Part shown: in pieces, positions 23,227 through 35,246 of the stretch
Position numbering within the stretch: the stretch's first letter is position 1
How the letters are laid out: each line of letters begins with the position of its first letter
Source: Cylindrodendrum hubeiense
Lineage: Eukaryota; Ascomycota; Sordariomycetes; Hypocreales; Nectriaceae
Reading direction: 5' to 3'
Assembly: GCA_014621425.1 (NCBI GenBank)
Contig: JAANBB010000042.1
Coordinates: 62,001-126,000, forward strand
Length of the DNA: 64,000 nucleotides
Translations under genes and position numbers: made by a program
Notes under the pieces: generated by a model
Told to the model about the DNA's origin: nothing
Seen by the model: only the letters and a program-made list of their open reading frames with translations
Database searches by the model: none

Positions 23227-24704
23227 CTTGTGATCTGGCTTGTTCGGAGAGTGGTGTTCTATTATGTCCCAAGGTTGGCGAAACCGATAATTTAGGTCCG
23301 GACGAGATGACGCGACTTTGATCCACAAAATCTGCTGCTGCTGACAAATCCAACAGCATTCCTTGGATTATATAATGGAAAATGGTTGAAGGTTTACCAT
23401 GTAGCATGGCGAAAGTGATATGCTTCTACGGGAATTTGACGAAGATGGCCAGAAATTTCGTCAAGCAAAAGATTGGCAAGCGGGATCTGAAACCTGTGGG
23501 TTTATTACAAGTCGTCGGTTGGCGTTCGGGACATGAGCTTCCCGGAGGCTCACGGGCACACACACGACGACATGATTCTTATGTCTTCTTATGGAGCAGT
23601 CCCAGTGGAGATGCAGTCTTTTCGACGTATTACACTCACCGCGACTGAGAAAGGTACAGTTGATGGGCAGATTGTGCTAGAGCGGGCAATTCTTAAGTAA
23701 GAGGGTTGTACCCGACGCTGCACACAATAATAGTGCTTGCAGTAGATAAATAACTGGCCAAGCCGACCTAGTCGCTCTTTGAGGCCTGGAAAAAATGCGA
23801 ATGGCTAAAATCGCAAAATTGGAAATGGCCCGAAAACAGCTTCTAATAAAAACTGGCCGCATTTAGTGCCACTGTTGCCTTTTCTCTTGGCTACGGTCGT
23901 TTGCCGGAACAGAGTGTTACCGTAAGTAGTCCAGGCTAACTCAGCGCCAGATGTGTCCAGTTGATGATTTGTGGTTGACAGAGAAGGCAAGACGCCATAA
24001 CTTCGTATTCTAAGCGAGTTGGTTCTTCTCACTTTCCCAAACATAGCACAATCGCAACCAGACTGGGACAGCATTTTCGTACAGCAACCCTAACTCCAAC
24101 TACATAATCATATCCAGTTATCCCACTTCCCACTCTATTCATGGCACCATAACGGAAGTCCCATGGGTATCATTTGGCGACGAACTCGCGGTATGGACAG
24201 TCTGGAACGGTGATATTGATGACTCTTGGCTAGAAGTGGGTGATATTGTCTCATCCTTGCTATGTTCCTGAATTTATTCCGTCGCTCTCGCCCCCGCTTT
24301 TCAACGTATGCCCGCGTAGCCGTCGTCGCAGCCTCCTGTATCAGTCGTATCTTCGGATGAGAGATCTTCTCCTTCCGTTCCAGGTAAGGCCCTTTCCCGT
24401 GACTCGTACTGTAACTTCAAGCTAGCGGTTGGGCAGGGCAAGGGTTGCAGGAGATTGAAGTTTTCAAGGCCATAGAGGTAGCAAAAACATTAAGGAATAT
24501 GGCAGTAAGCTGCCAGTATCATCCCCTAGTCAGCTACAAGATTAACTGTGCTCCTGGGGGTTACAATCAAACTCTAGCTTAGATATATACTAGTTAATTG
24601 ATGCAACTGGTAACTGGTAGATTCTGACTAGTCGTAGGGCGCTATGAGTTGAGTGTTTGTAGAAGCAGCTGTAATATAGAAAGAGAAGTAAGTATTTGTT
24701 ATTT
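23227..24704. other. Intergenic region with an orphan open frame
   Basis: About 1.5 kb. A 75-codon frame without ATG (24047-24271, plus strand) has coding-like composition, follows a possible acceptor (catag) and includes ITEVPWVSFGDELAVW. A possible donor (accgtaagt) lies near 23920. A decayed or unrecognised gene is possible, but no complete model could be built. The remainder shows nothing recognisable. Confidence 0.35.
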
Positions 24705-27700
24705 TCATATCAGATTTGGACCGAGAATAATGTTCGAGAAACATAGGCTGATAATTACCTCCCAACGATCCTCCATCTGGACCTGGCGAGGATTAGACAC
24801 CGATAGACTTTGCTCTATTAGGGCTAATTTCTCCCTCTGCACCCATCTCACGTACTGTATTAAAAGACAATTCTGTTAGCCCGAAGACATTCTTTCAAGG
24901 AGAGACAGTCAAAGATAAGCCAAGTTGAAACCGCTGAATGTGACCCATGTACAACAAACACATTGGATACTTACGTCCTCAATCGAATTCTGCACCACAT
25001 AGCGCGTAATAACAACGTCTCTCTCTTGGCCAATTCTATGAACTCTGTCAACAGCCTGAGCCTCCGTCATGGGATTCCACTGAGGCTCCATAATATGAAC
25101 GTGGTTCGCTGCTGTAAGGTCAACTCTGCACCAAGTTAGCTGCAGTCTAAGGCCGTGCTATGGAACCAGCCGCATAACTGGAAAAAACATACCCTTCTGC
25201 TATACATCCTATGCTTGCAAGCATGATCTGACAACCGGGGTCATTGTTAAATGTCTCAAGAGCTTGCATTCGGTTAGAGAGAGATGTTTGACCGTCAATA
25301 CGCGCGAACGAAAAGCCGTCAGCCTCGAGAGCCATCTGGATGAGGTCAAGCATTTTCGTCCAATAGGTGAAAACAACACTTTGCAATGTTAGTAGAAACT
25401 GCTTCTTGGGTGGAAAAAGTACTTATTATCCACCTTTTGAATGGGCTCGTCTTTCCGGTGGGGAGGGGCTGACAGAGTTCGGCACGAAGGTTTCGCACTA
25501 GTGCTTTCACTTTCGTGGAAGCCTTGTAATCGCTTTTGGTAGGCGAATCCTTGAAATGAGCGGGAACGCTCTCCTTCAGCAGGCATTTGGGGCAGCAGTC
25601 ATGTTTCGCAGATTCCAGCACGTCCGCTTTGTGGGCATTGCCGCAAGCAGCACATATGACGTGTGAACAGGGAAACTGGATAGGAGCTGCGTCATCAGTA
25701 TTTTCAGCAGCTGTGCCACATATGCCACATTCTTCCACCATGGACGTGAGTAGATTCCAGTTAATATGCAAAGCGTTCTTTTTCTTCCAAGCTGAGAGAG
25801 CCTTTTCTGACAGGAGGTGCCGTCCGTGATCACATATAAGCCTTAATATCGTGAGTAGAGGGAGCATTCCTGAGCGTTCTCTAGCTGGTGTAAAACCGGA
25901 AGCATCAAGAGAGTCGCCCACCAAGGAAAAGGCTCGACGCTGAAAAAATGTGTATAGCTCTCTTTCTTCTTTGTTTAGCACGAGAGACTCCACACTCTCG
26001 GTCTTCGGAGGTAGCGTGACGCTGCTATAGCTAGATGATTTCGTTCTTCGGAGACAAGTCGCAAGTACGAGTTTGCGCAATGTTTTAAGTGCGTTTTGCC
26101 GCTTCATTTCGACCGGCCGTGTAATCCACAGCTCAAAATTCTCCCGGGTAGTGAATGGAGGGACCCCAATGAAAGACAATAATGCACCGAAATCGTCGAG
26201 TCGATTATGAATCGGTGTTCCTGTGAGGCACCATCGGCGTTGAGCTTGGATGGCGCATACTGCTTCAAATTCTTTGGTGGCCCTGTTTCGTATCGTATGC
26301 GCTATGCCGGAAGTCATAGATGTTAGTAAGCTCCAAACCAGCTCTCATGAACCTTAAACTTGCCTTCATCTAAAATGACCCTCGCCCAAGAGTGCTGGAA
26401 CAGAGGGCCTTTCTTCTGCCACTCGGACCTGATGATACCGTAGGTTGTAAGAATAACATCGTGAGATTTCCAGGTCTCCAAGGTCCGATGTCTATTTGGC
26501 CCGTGATACAAAAGATGGCGTAATGATCCGGGGGTTAGATGCCTGGAATTAGGTAAGCATAGCCCTGAATTATTCGCTCTACTGGGATCTCACGTCTCTA
26601 TTTGCATCTGCCATTGGGGTAAAACTATCGATGATCAGACCTCTTGAATCTAGTGGCACAGGAAGTGGGCCTTACTGGACATAGGAACCACAATCAAGGA
26701 CTGTCGATTTATGCGGTTCTCAGTGGCGACTGATGCACTAGGTTCATTGTCGAGGGCATCGAGGTGCCAGCAAACCAGTGCTAACGTTGTCAAGGTCTTT
26801 CCGAGACCCATCTCCTTTTGAGATGCGTCAGCTGAGTGTTGAGATCTCGACGGGTTAAAAAGTTGACTCACGTCCGCAAGAATACCCCCAGAAAATGTTA
26901 CTGGGACGCCTTGTTCACTTTTACCTGATATAATATGATGATAGCTAATTGTGTAGAGTTAGCGATAACCGGGTTAAATTGCTATACGGGAGCTAGTCCC
27001 GAATGTCATCGCACCTCTCTTGTCCATTCGCGTCTTGAACCTTTTTCCACAGAGTCTGGAATTGGGAGTTATCCAGGAGGCCAAGCTCTTTTTCCATCAT
27101 GAATACGAGCCCTTTCCGTTGGTGGCTGTCGTACCTTTAGTATTACTGATATCCAGTAGAGGGAGAATACTCACTCTTTGAGCAAGGTTCGAATACGTGG
27201 GCTTGGCTGCAGCCTTGTGATGTCAACCGGATTGGGTTTTGCTTGGAATATCTCGAGCAATCGACTCTTTTCATGTTCTTTCAGGGTACTAGTGGACTTT
27301 TGGATAACTTCATTCCCGGATAGTTCAAGGTCTCTAATATCTGGCATGGAGGTGCCTGGTCGAAGAAGATATTGAGGGTTTTTGTATGGCACCCGGGTAT
27401 CGATCTCATCAATAGAGGGGTGTTGTAAATAAAAGTCGCCTTGTGCAAGAACCTTCGCAACCTCATCTTGTTCCGAAATAAAGCCATAGACCAAGACCCG
27501 AATGGTTTGCTGAGCGTGTGAAACAGATTTGTCGGCTCCTTTAACACGTTGATATTTCATAGGTGGTAAAGTAGCTGTCAACGTAATTCGGAATCTCCGC
27601 GTTAGTTCGCTTAATTCTGGCGCCATAACAACACCGACATGTTTCGTCGACTGAGTTGTGGATAACTTCAATAGGGGTCCTCTTGGGTCGACGGATAATT

Positions 27701-28136
27701 CTAGTGGTTTACTATGAGAGGCGGTGCGAATTGTCGCATTGACCTGAATCTAGAGAAAATCAGTGAATAGCCCAGAGGAATTGACATCTATTCTTACTTT
27801 GCCAAAACAAGCATCATACGGAAGGTTATTTGTTGCAGATCCCACTCCCACTTGCTTCAATAACACGTTGGACGACTCCGGAGCGGAGCCAAGGCGGTTT
27901 GGGTACAACGTAGTTGGACTGTCGAATGATGCTATCATTGAAAGATCTCGCAATCCTGAAGCGGTCGGGGAATGACTGGAAATTGGCGAGACAAGCGAGA
28001 TACTCTCAAAGTTCTGTCGAGGCTTTTTACTGACACTCTCGTCTTCGTGGTGAGTTTCGCCGGTACGGCGCTTATGATTCCGCCCCCGACGGACTCTCGG
28101 TTCGAAATCGTGATCGATGTCCATGGTGCCTCTCAT
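24705..28136 (-). CDS. RAD5/HLTF-like SNF2 ATPase with internal RING finger
   Basis: Eleven exons read on the minus strand: 28136-27798, 27743-27175, 27134-27015, 26944-26872, 26814-26676, 26624-26594, 26542-26364, 26301-25434, 25378-25193, 25125-24975, 24854-24705. They sum to 2805 bases, or 934 residues. The order is a low-complexity basic N-terminus, a region before the ATPase, Walker A GILADEMGLGKT (lysine about 373), the DEAH box (482-485), the TGTPIHNRLDD motif, a C3HC4 RING from about 675 (CGIC...CSHVICAAC...CCPKC), and a helicase C domain ending in the HRIGQ motif. This layout is that of Rad5/HLTF proteins, which translocate on DNA and ubiquitinate PCNA in damage tolerance; shorter fungal relatives have unknown roles. 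No HIRAN domain was recognised. Intron 7 is GC-AG, exon 6 is 31 bp and the 40-bp intron 2 is near the lower limit. An in-frame ATG at 28124 has a better context than that at 28136. Confidence 0.88.
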
Positions 28137-28721
28137 GCCTCCAATGACAGTTTACCAGGTCACAAGTGGGAGTGAAGTTTATGATATGATATGTTCGTGC
28201 TCTAGATTGAAAGGTTTATAATTGTAGTAATATCGCAGCCGAGAGAAATTAGTTGTCAGGAGATTCTAAGCGCCGGCAAACTGTTGCAATCTGGAGGACG
28301 GGCGAAGCTTCATGGGAGGCCTCAGCCACGCTCTAAAGTGGATAAAAGTGCATTAAGAAAGGCCTTGCTTCTGGCCTTGTTTTAGTCCACCGCGCGTAAA
28401 TGACGCGCAAGCCCCAGACATGCCGCGCTCAACCGGCCAATTTGCTCCCCTGCACCTTGGAAGCCGTTACATTGTAGCAGTGAAAGGCCCCCAAGTGGCT
28501 GAGTGGGGCAAGCACACAGTACCACCTAAGCAGCGGACACTGCATCTGAGCTGAGCATCTGAAACGCCAACCCGGCCGGCGACTGGCTAGGCGTAAACCT
28601 GTCCCCCCCCCCCCCCCTGCTAGACCTTTAAGAGCGAAGCCCCCAGGCTGTGAGGAAGAGAGTGAAACGGAAAATCCATTCAACTCAACTTCCGATACTT
28701 CTACCTGCCCTCTGAAAAACA
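28137..28721. promoter_or_regulatory. Divergent promoter between SNF2-RING and STAND genes
   Basis: 585 bases shared by two genes transcribed away from each other. The region contains a run of 15 cytosines about 105 bases before the STAND start codon. No clear TATA box was found. An open frame at 28429-28722 minus has no motif and is ignored. Confidence 0.55.
28603..28617. repeat. Poly-C tract of 15 bases
   Basis: An uninterrupted run of 15 C in the divergent promoter. Such tracts are length-unstable and also prone to sequencing error, so the exact length is uncertain. Confidence 0.9.
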
Positions 28722-31700
28722 ATGGCCACCACAGATCCTATCCAAAGCGTTTTTGATAGTGCAAAACGGGAATTCGAAAAGGGTCTCAACAATAGGGCCT
28801 TATTCCAGGACATCCTCGCCGCAAATACCATCAACCATGTCTACGACACTATAGAGGAGCTCCAGAAGAAACAAGGCAAAAGGGAACTCCTTCGCTACCT
28901 GGCACGGATCGATCCTTTGCTCAAGTGTCTTCAGAATTACGCCTCGGTCATTGATGTCTTCGTTCAGGTTAAGCCGGATATTTTGGCACTTATTTGGGGA
29001 CCGATCAGACTCCTTTTACTATGGTCAAGTGAAACCAAGAAGTCTTTTGATGCGATTTTGAACATAACACAAAATCTTGGTGTATTGCTGCCCCAGTTCC
29101 AAGAGATTGGCAAACTTTTTACCGACAAAGAGCGAATGACCGCGGCACTTGCACTTTTCTTCCGGGACATGCTCGACTTTTACCTCATTGCTTTGAAATT
29201 CTTCAAGTTGAGCAGTATAACTCACTGACAAGCGAACCACCCTGACTATAACACTAATCGCATAATAGAATGGCAACTCTTCTTCGATTCTGTTTGGCCG
29301 AAAAGGAAAGCCGAGATCGAGGTTGTCGAAGCGAACATTGAGAAGCACTCTCAGATGATAAGGAGCGAGGCCACTATCGAGCATTTAAGAGAGGCTCATG
29401 AAGCAAGGGCGCATGCGTTTGACAGCTTCAAACGTATTGAGGAATCGCAAACCAGTCAGAAGTTCCAATCGTTAGAGGCAGTGATTGGCCCACGATTTTA
29501 CGACAACGAGCTAGATCGACTTCGAAGAGAGACTTGTCAAGGCACTACGAGATGGCTGCTTCAAGATCCCATACTCAGTCGGTGGCTAGATGTGTCATCA
29601 TCGTCGGTCAATATGCTTTGGTTGCAAGGGATACCGGGGGCGGGTACGTCGCAATGCTTTGTCTTCTACTTCAAATGCTGAATCACTCGAAGGGAAAACC
29701 TTTGCCGCAAGCTCCGTTGTTGTCAAAGCTCTTGAGACGTCACGGACGTTATACATTTTTGCCAGCTACAGACACACCAATACTACGGCTCTTTCAATAC
29801 TGCAGTCGCTTTTATTTCAACTTGGCTCCGAGGAACCGGTCATTCAGCCTCTATTGACGGAATTCAACCAGCGGGACCTGAAGAGCAATACTAAGGCGGT
29901 GGCAGAGCTACTCAAAACTGCGATCTCGGTCGTTGGCCCGGTTCTTGTAATTGTCGACGCGGTAGACGAAATCGACGAATGCGAGAGGGCCCACCTGATC
30001 TGCATCCTTCTGGATACTCTAAAAGAATCCAGCGAGATGAAACTGTGCTTTAGCAGCCGTGCCGAAGATGAGATTGACCGCATAATTGGGACACAGGCTG
30101 AGATAATTCGTGTCGATAAGAATAATTCGGGCAGCATCCAGTCTTACGTTAACCACAGAACAAAACAACTCATTGATAAACACCAATTCTCCCCAGTCGC
30201 CAGAAGCGAAATCAGATCTCTGATATCACCGGTGGCAGCGAACTCAAAGGGCATGTTTCTTTATGCGAGGATTGTTATGGATAATATTATGATGTTGAAC
30301 AACGTGGAAGAGGTCAGACATGAGTTGAAAGCTCTCCCAGAAGATCTAGATGCCGCGTAAGTCCAGTTATATTCATCCGATGCCGGTTCAGTATAGGTAT
30401 GTTCCTAACTATTAAACCAAAAGCTACCAAAGAATCTTCGACAGGGTCAACCATCTATCACCTGGTACGGTGCGACTGAAGGCCATTAAGATACTTGGTT
30501 GGGTGGCCATCAGCCCCGCTCCGCTAACACTAGGCGAGCTGCAACAGGCTCTTTTGGTAGGGTCATGTACTGATGACGCGCCGACAGTCTCCAGCCTTCT
30601 TAACATTGTAGAGCTGTGTGGCCCGATTGTGGAGCTTAAGGATGACCAACCGCAGCTGGTTCATTTCACGGTCTTAGAGTAAGTGGACGAAGTACAATCA
30701 GATTGCACTGACAAATATGCTGAATACAACAGATATCTTTCGAATTCTGAGGAGGCAAATTTCTTTGACAAAGAGCAGGCAGTCATTGACTTGTTAACTG
30801 TCTGTTTGTCATATCTTTGCTATGATACCATGAGCAGCGAACTCTCTGATTCCGCAACTGTAAACTCCATTTTACTGGGGAGGTTTCGACTATTGGATTT
30901 TGCAGCTTCTAGCTGGATGTCATTACTCAACACTTATCATGGATTTTCTCCGACAAATGAACGAAGGGAGTCTATCAATGAATTGCTTGCCGATCTAATT
31001 TTCAAGCGCACGAATTATTGGTTCGAGAAGCCTGACAAGCCTAACATACTTCCCAAATCTGCCAAGAAAAGGAAGACCAAGGTTGAGGATTATGCCAAGG
31101 CTTGGGGTATAGCACCCGCTACAGTCAAGATGCTGTTTCGGATGCAGAAATTTGTTAATAATCAGCAAAAAGACGAATGGGAGCTAAGTAATGGTACCAC
31201 AATCTTTTGTTTTCTCCTGCACTATGGCATATGCGATTACAGCGTCCAAAGACTGACAATTATACATGTATACAGGCAACAAATGGGTTAATCTAGATCC
31301 GCTGACAATCTCAACCCTCCGTGTCCAAGTTCATAATTTGCTTGATAATAAGCTTTGCAAGGACAAGAGCCACCAGCTCAGCTGTAATTGCGGCGTAATG
31401 GATGATTTACGACATCATTGGGGTAGCCGCATGTTCAAATGCCATTTCTTCTCGTGTTCGTTCTTCCGACAGGGTTTCCAAACCAAGAAGGAGCGTGACA
31501 ATCATATCAAATATCACAACAAGCCGTGGAAGTGCTTTTCAAGAGGCTGCGACTGGATAGAAATTGGTTTCGCATCGAAATACCAGAGAGATAACCATTG
31601 GCATAAAGTTCATCAACACGACACCTCACTCACGCCGATTCCATTGGATTCGGTATCGGATCCAGATGTGCTACAATCGCTGCTATTCGAACTCGTCAGT

Positions 31701-32528
31701 ATAGGCAATGTTTATGAGCTACAAAGGCTTTTGCCACACGCAGACAGCATGGAAGGCGATGCTCGAAGGGAACTAACTAGATCCGCCACTAGGCGGGGTT
31801 CACTTCCAATGGTGCGACTTCTTTTCCCATGGTGCTCTCGCGCTATGAATGGACCATGGCCCAAGGATAGTGGTAATACGAAGATCATCCTAGCCGCTAT
31901 AGAAAGCGAAGACGTTGAGTTGATCAAATGGATATTACGAAAGACTGACGGAGGGAACAAACTTTTTAGCCGAGAGCAGGAGTCAATTATTGCGGCGGTA
32001 ATTCTAACGAACTCCTTCGAGGTCTTTGACGTGTGGGAAAACTCTCTCGAGGAGCTTCCAGAAGATTGGGGGCACAGCATATTCGCCGGTCGGGTGCTGG
32101 TTGCAGCTAAGAACCACCCAGCAATGGAAAAACGGCTCATGAGTACGTGGCGTATGCTTGTGAAGAGAGGACAGCTACACCGATGGTATGTTTGTGGCGG
32201 GTTAGAATCTGTTGCTCGATCAAGTCTCTCGATTCCACAGGCAAAGGTACTGCTTGAGCTGGGAGCCAACATCAACCATCCTCGCAAGCCATGGCGGAGA
32301 CATGGACTCACACCTCTCCACCAGGCTCTCAAGAAGAGCACGAAAGAGGGAGCTGAGTTTGTCGAGTTTCTCATGATGAACGGTGCCAATCCTAAATACG
32401 GATATGGCCCGCGCGAGGTTAGTTGGGAAATTGGAAGTGTGACAATATCCAAGTGGTTGGGTGTTAGTTGGGAGGATCTTGTGGAATCTACTCAGGAATT
32501 CAGGGAAGAAGATTCCGATTCAGAGTAG
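28722..32528 (+). CDS. STAND/NLR-like NACHT-type NTPase with C2H2-type fingers and a C-terminal ankyrin-like repeat
   Basis: Six exons (28722-29214, 29269-29643, 29693-30356, 30424-30678, 30733-31187, 31276-32528) give 1164 residues; all junctions keep frame. The N-terminal 220 or so residues form an alpha-helical effector-like domain of the kind common before fungal NACHT domains (segment LIWGPIRLLLLWSS). Walker A GIPGAGKT (GKT 290-292) is restored exactly across intron 2, and Walker B is VLVIVDAVDEID (about 374-385). A winged-helix-like part follows (LGWVAISPAPLTLGEL). Two finger-like units sit at 803-828 (C-x4-C, H-x3-H) and 834-860 (C-x4-C, H-x4-H). One ankyrin-like repeat (TPLHQAL...MMNGANP) precedes an acidic tail. 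Fungal STAND proteins act as signal-sensing switches, some in heterokaryon incompatibility or immune-like responses; the role here is inferred only from architecture. Confidence 0.88.
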
Positions 32529-33636
32529 GAGAAACAGCAAGAAAGCAACATATTAGAAGACCTGGCGTATTTTCCAATGAGAGCAAATTTAATGTGAAGA
32601 TTATGTGATTGGAAGCTGATGGTTTGATATAAAACACGAGCGCATAAGTACAGCAGGCAGGTAGCATGAGATAACGTTGGCTCCTGGGAAAGGGTGCACC
32701 GACCCCGAGAAGCATGGGTCCTAGTCATATAATTCAATGACGAACTCAGGATCTGGACACTTTAGGATCCAGATACTAATAACACAGGGCCAGAAACTGA
32801 TGCTGTTACCTAACCCTTACCCTACTCCAAATATACCCGCCGCTCTAGCCTCAATTTCTGTTCCCTTAGTGACCATATTTGCTGCCACCCATCCGCCGCG
32901 TCCCTTTCGTCGCTTCCCTCTCTGTAAGTCAAGCCTTTCGACGAGAAGCCGTTTCCTTTCATTGTATGGAAAATAGTTTCCGCAATTCGTACTCTAAGGC
33001 TCAAGCTAACTGTCGAGCAGTGCAAGAGCAGGAAGAGGTGGAGGATCTTAAGGCCCATGGCCGAAATATCAAAGCAAATCCCAATTGGCCATCAGTATGA
33101 GTACCAGTATGAGCGCCAGTATGAACACTTATTAACTCCGGGATCAACTGGTATCTGGGAGACGGTAATTCCTGACGTTAAACGATAAAGTACACTGAAT
33201 GCTAGGTGCTAAACGGGGCCGAGTGGGACATCTTGCTCTCCTCGAAGCAGTACAATTGCAGTGAAAGTCACCAAATGCAAACAGTGCACCATGCACCTCA
33301 ACGCTATCACTTTCTGATTGGCTAGCGAAGTGTGGCATCTCAACTCACCTTGTAATGCTGAAATTGCAGTGCAGTACTCAGCCTTACTTTCTCAAGCCTC
33401 CAACCACTGGTGTCATGTCACATTTCCCGTGAAGCAGTGGTTATTAGAGCAGCAACACATACTTGGATAATATTGGAGCTTATCGTCCACGATGTAGCTA
33501 TTCTTATGAACGCATAGCCACTAATATGTATTTGAACAACTTCCTGCATTTTTTGTTAAAGCTTGCAGGGCAAACTAGGTGCAAAATCATGTCCAGCTTC
33601 TTCCAGGCAAATCTAGGGAGACTCGTTTGAGAATGC
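32529..33636. other. Intergenic region between convergent genes
   Basis: About 1.1 kb between the 3' ends of the STAND and sugar transporter genes. It contains a 44-codon ORF starting at 33057 with a 12-base internal repeat (see the repeat entry). Nothing else is recognised. Confidence 0.45.
33091..33126 (+). repeat. 12-bp tandem repeat, three units
   Basis: Three imperfect copies of cagtatgagtac/cagtatgagcgc/cagtatgaacac. In the frame of a short ORF (33057-33188) they read as Gln-Tyr-Glu followed by a variable residue. It is not known whether this ORF is translated. Confidence 0.7.
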
Positions 33637-35246
33637 TCAGCTCTGTTCCTCCAAATGGGTGCACTCAGGACCATTGTCTCCTTTCCCCTTGCCCTGCAGC
33701 TTTATTCGTGTTTCCTCGTGAGTCTCTGCACGAGCTAGTTTGGTCGCCTGGTCCCAGCTCATGCCCTTCCCACCTTCATGTTTGATCTCGAAGAGGCGAT
33801 CCACTTGCTCCAGTGAGAGATTGGCTGTTTCAACGTAGAACTGGTAGATGATAGGAATGAAGCAAAAGTTGAAAATAGCGTACATCATATAATACTTCCA
33901 CTGTATGTTTTCGATGGCAATTGGCGTGATAGTGACGACGACGTAGACGAAGGACCAGTTAACCGCAGTGGCAATCGAAGTGCCGACGTTGCGCATCCGC
34001 TGGGAGTTGATCTCTGCCGGATACATATAGGGGATCGACAGAAGTGAAAGGCCATAAAAGACATAGTACATGAAGATGAAGACGACGGCGAAGATTGACA
34101 TGCCTCTGTTCTCGTTGTTCTTGCCACTGTAGCGAAGACCGACTGCAACAAGCGCAAAGCAGACACTGCTGGTACTCACACCAAACAGCATCAGCTTCTT
34201 GCGACCAACTCGATCGATCAGGAAAGCAGCCATGGCGCCCCAGAACATAAGAGAAATGGAGTCGCAAGCGGAGAGAATCAAGGCCATCCGTTCAGTCATT
34301 CCAAAAGAGCGCACGAGGACGACGGGTAGGTAGTAGGCGATGACGTTCACTCCTCCAACCTGCTGGAAGAAGGGTGTGCCGGCTCCCAGGAGGATACGTC
34401 GGAAGGTTTGCTGTGGCCCACCGCTGAAGATTTCCTTGACCGTAACGGACTTATTAGACTCGGCTTCGTGATGAACGCTTGCAACGAGGTATTGGATCTC
34501 GGAGTCAACTTCAGCGTCGTCTTGAGGTTTCGCCATCAGTCGAGCGAGGATTCCCTGAGCTTCGGTCACTCTGTCCTTCATGACCAGCCAACGAGGCGAC
34601 TCAGGTGTAACAAGGACCAAGCAAATAGTGACGATGGCAAAGAAGCACTGGAATCCAAGAGGGAAGCGCCAGCTTATAGCGGAATTCGGGACGAAGGTGA
34701 AGCCGTAATTCATCCACTGATTTCAAGCAGGTTAGTCTGAGTTTCACAGCTTGGTGGTGCCCGAATACTTACGTTTGTGATGACGATACCAAAAATGTTT
34801 GTGACCAACTGTAGAACAATGAGTTTTCCACGGTGACTGGCTTTCGCCGTCTCTGACTGCCAGATGGGAATTGCAATTGTATTCATGCCGTTTCCAACGC
34901 CAGCCACAATGCGTCCGACGATCATTGGTGCAAGAGTAGAAGACGCAGTCTGAATTATGCCACCGGCAATAAGGATACAACAGCCAAGTAGAATGCAGCG
35001 TCGTCGGCCGATCTTGTCGCCCACCCAAATGGACAGCAAAGTACCGAGGATGCAACCGATGTCATAGGTGGCGACAATCTGACCTTGCATAGTCGCATTC
35101 GGGTAGTTAAAGGTGCGCAGGAAATGCTCGTTACTCAAGATGCCACCAAAGACACCCTGATCGTAACCAAAGAGAAGAAATCCAGCACCACATGCTGCTG
35201 TGATGCCATAATTCAGGGTGTCGCCCTCGGAATTGGCGAAGAACAT
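33637..35246 (-). CDS. MFS sugar transporter
   Basis: Two exons on the minus strand, 35246-34773 and 34716-33637 (intron gtaagt...tcag), give 517 residues. The protein has about 12 membrane segments and sugar-porter signatures: GYDQGVFGGIL in the first helix, D-x-x-GRR (GDKIGRRRCIL) between helices 2 and 3, PESPRWL before the central loop, QQVGGVNVIAYYLP in helix 7, DRVGRKKL between helices 8 and 9, and PAEINSQRMR after helix 10. This is the fungal hexose/pentose/polyol proton-symporter family at the plasma membrane. The exact sugar cannot be read. It heads a run of oxidoreductase genes that ends at a Zn2Cys6 regulator, which suggests uptake for a dedicated catabolic route. Confidence 0.94.

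Noticed and set aside
23227..23328. Longer start for the alpha/beta hydrolase
   Set aside because: The extra 34 residues are hydrophilic with no targeting pattern, and the downstream ATG has a better context.
33057..33188. 44-codon ORF with Gln-Tyr-Glu repeats
   Set aside because: Short, no homology recognised, in a 3' intergenic region. Noted as a repeat only.
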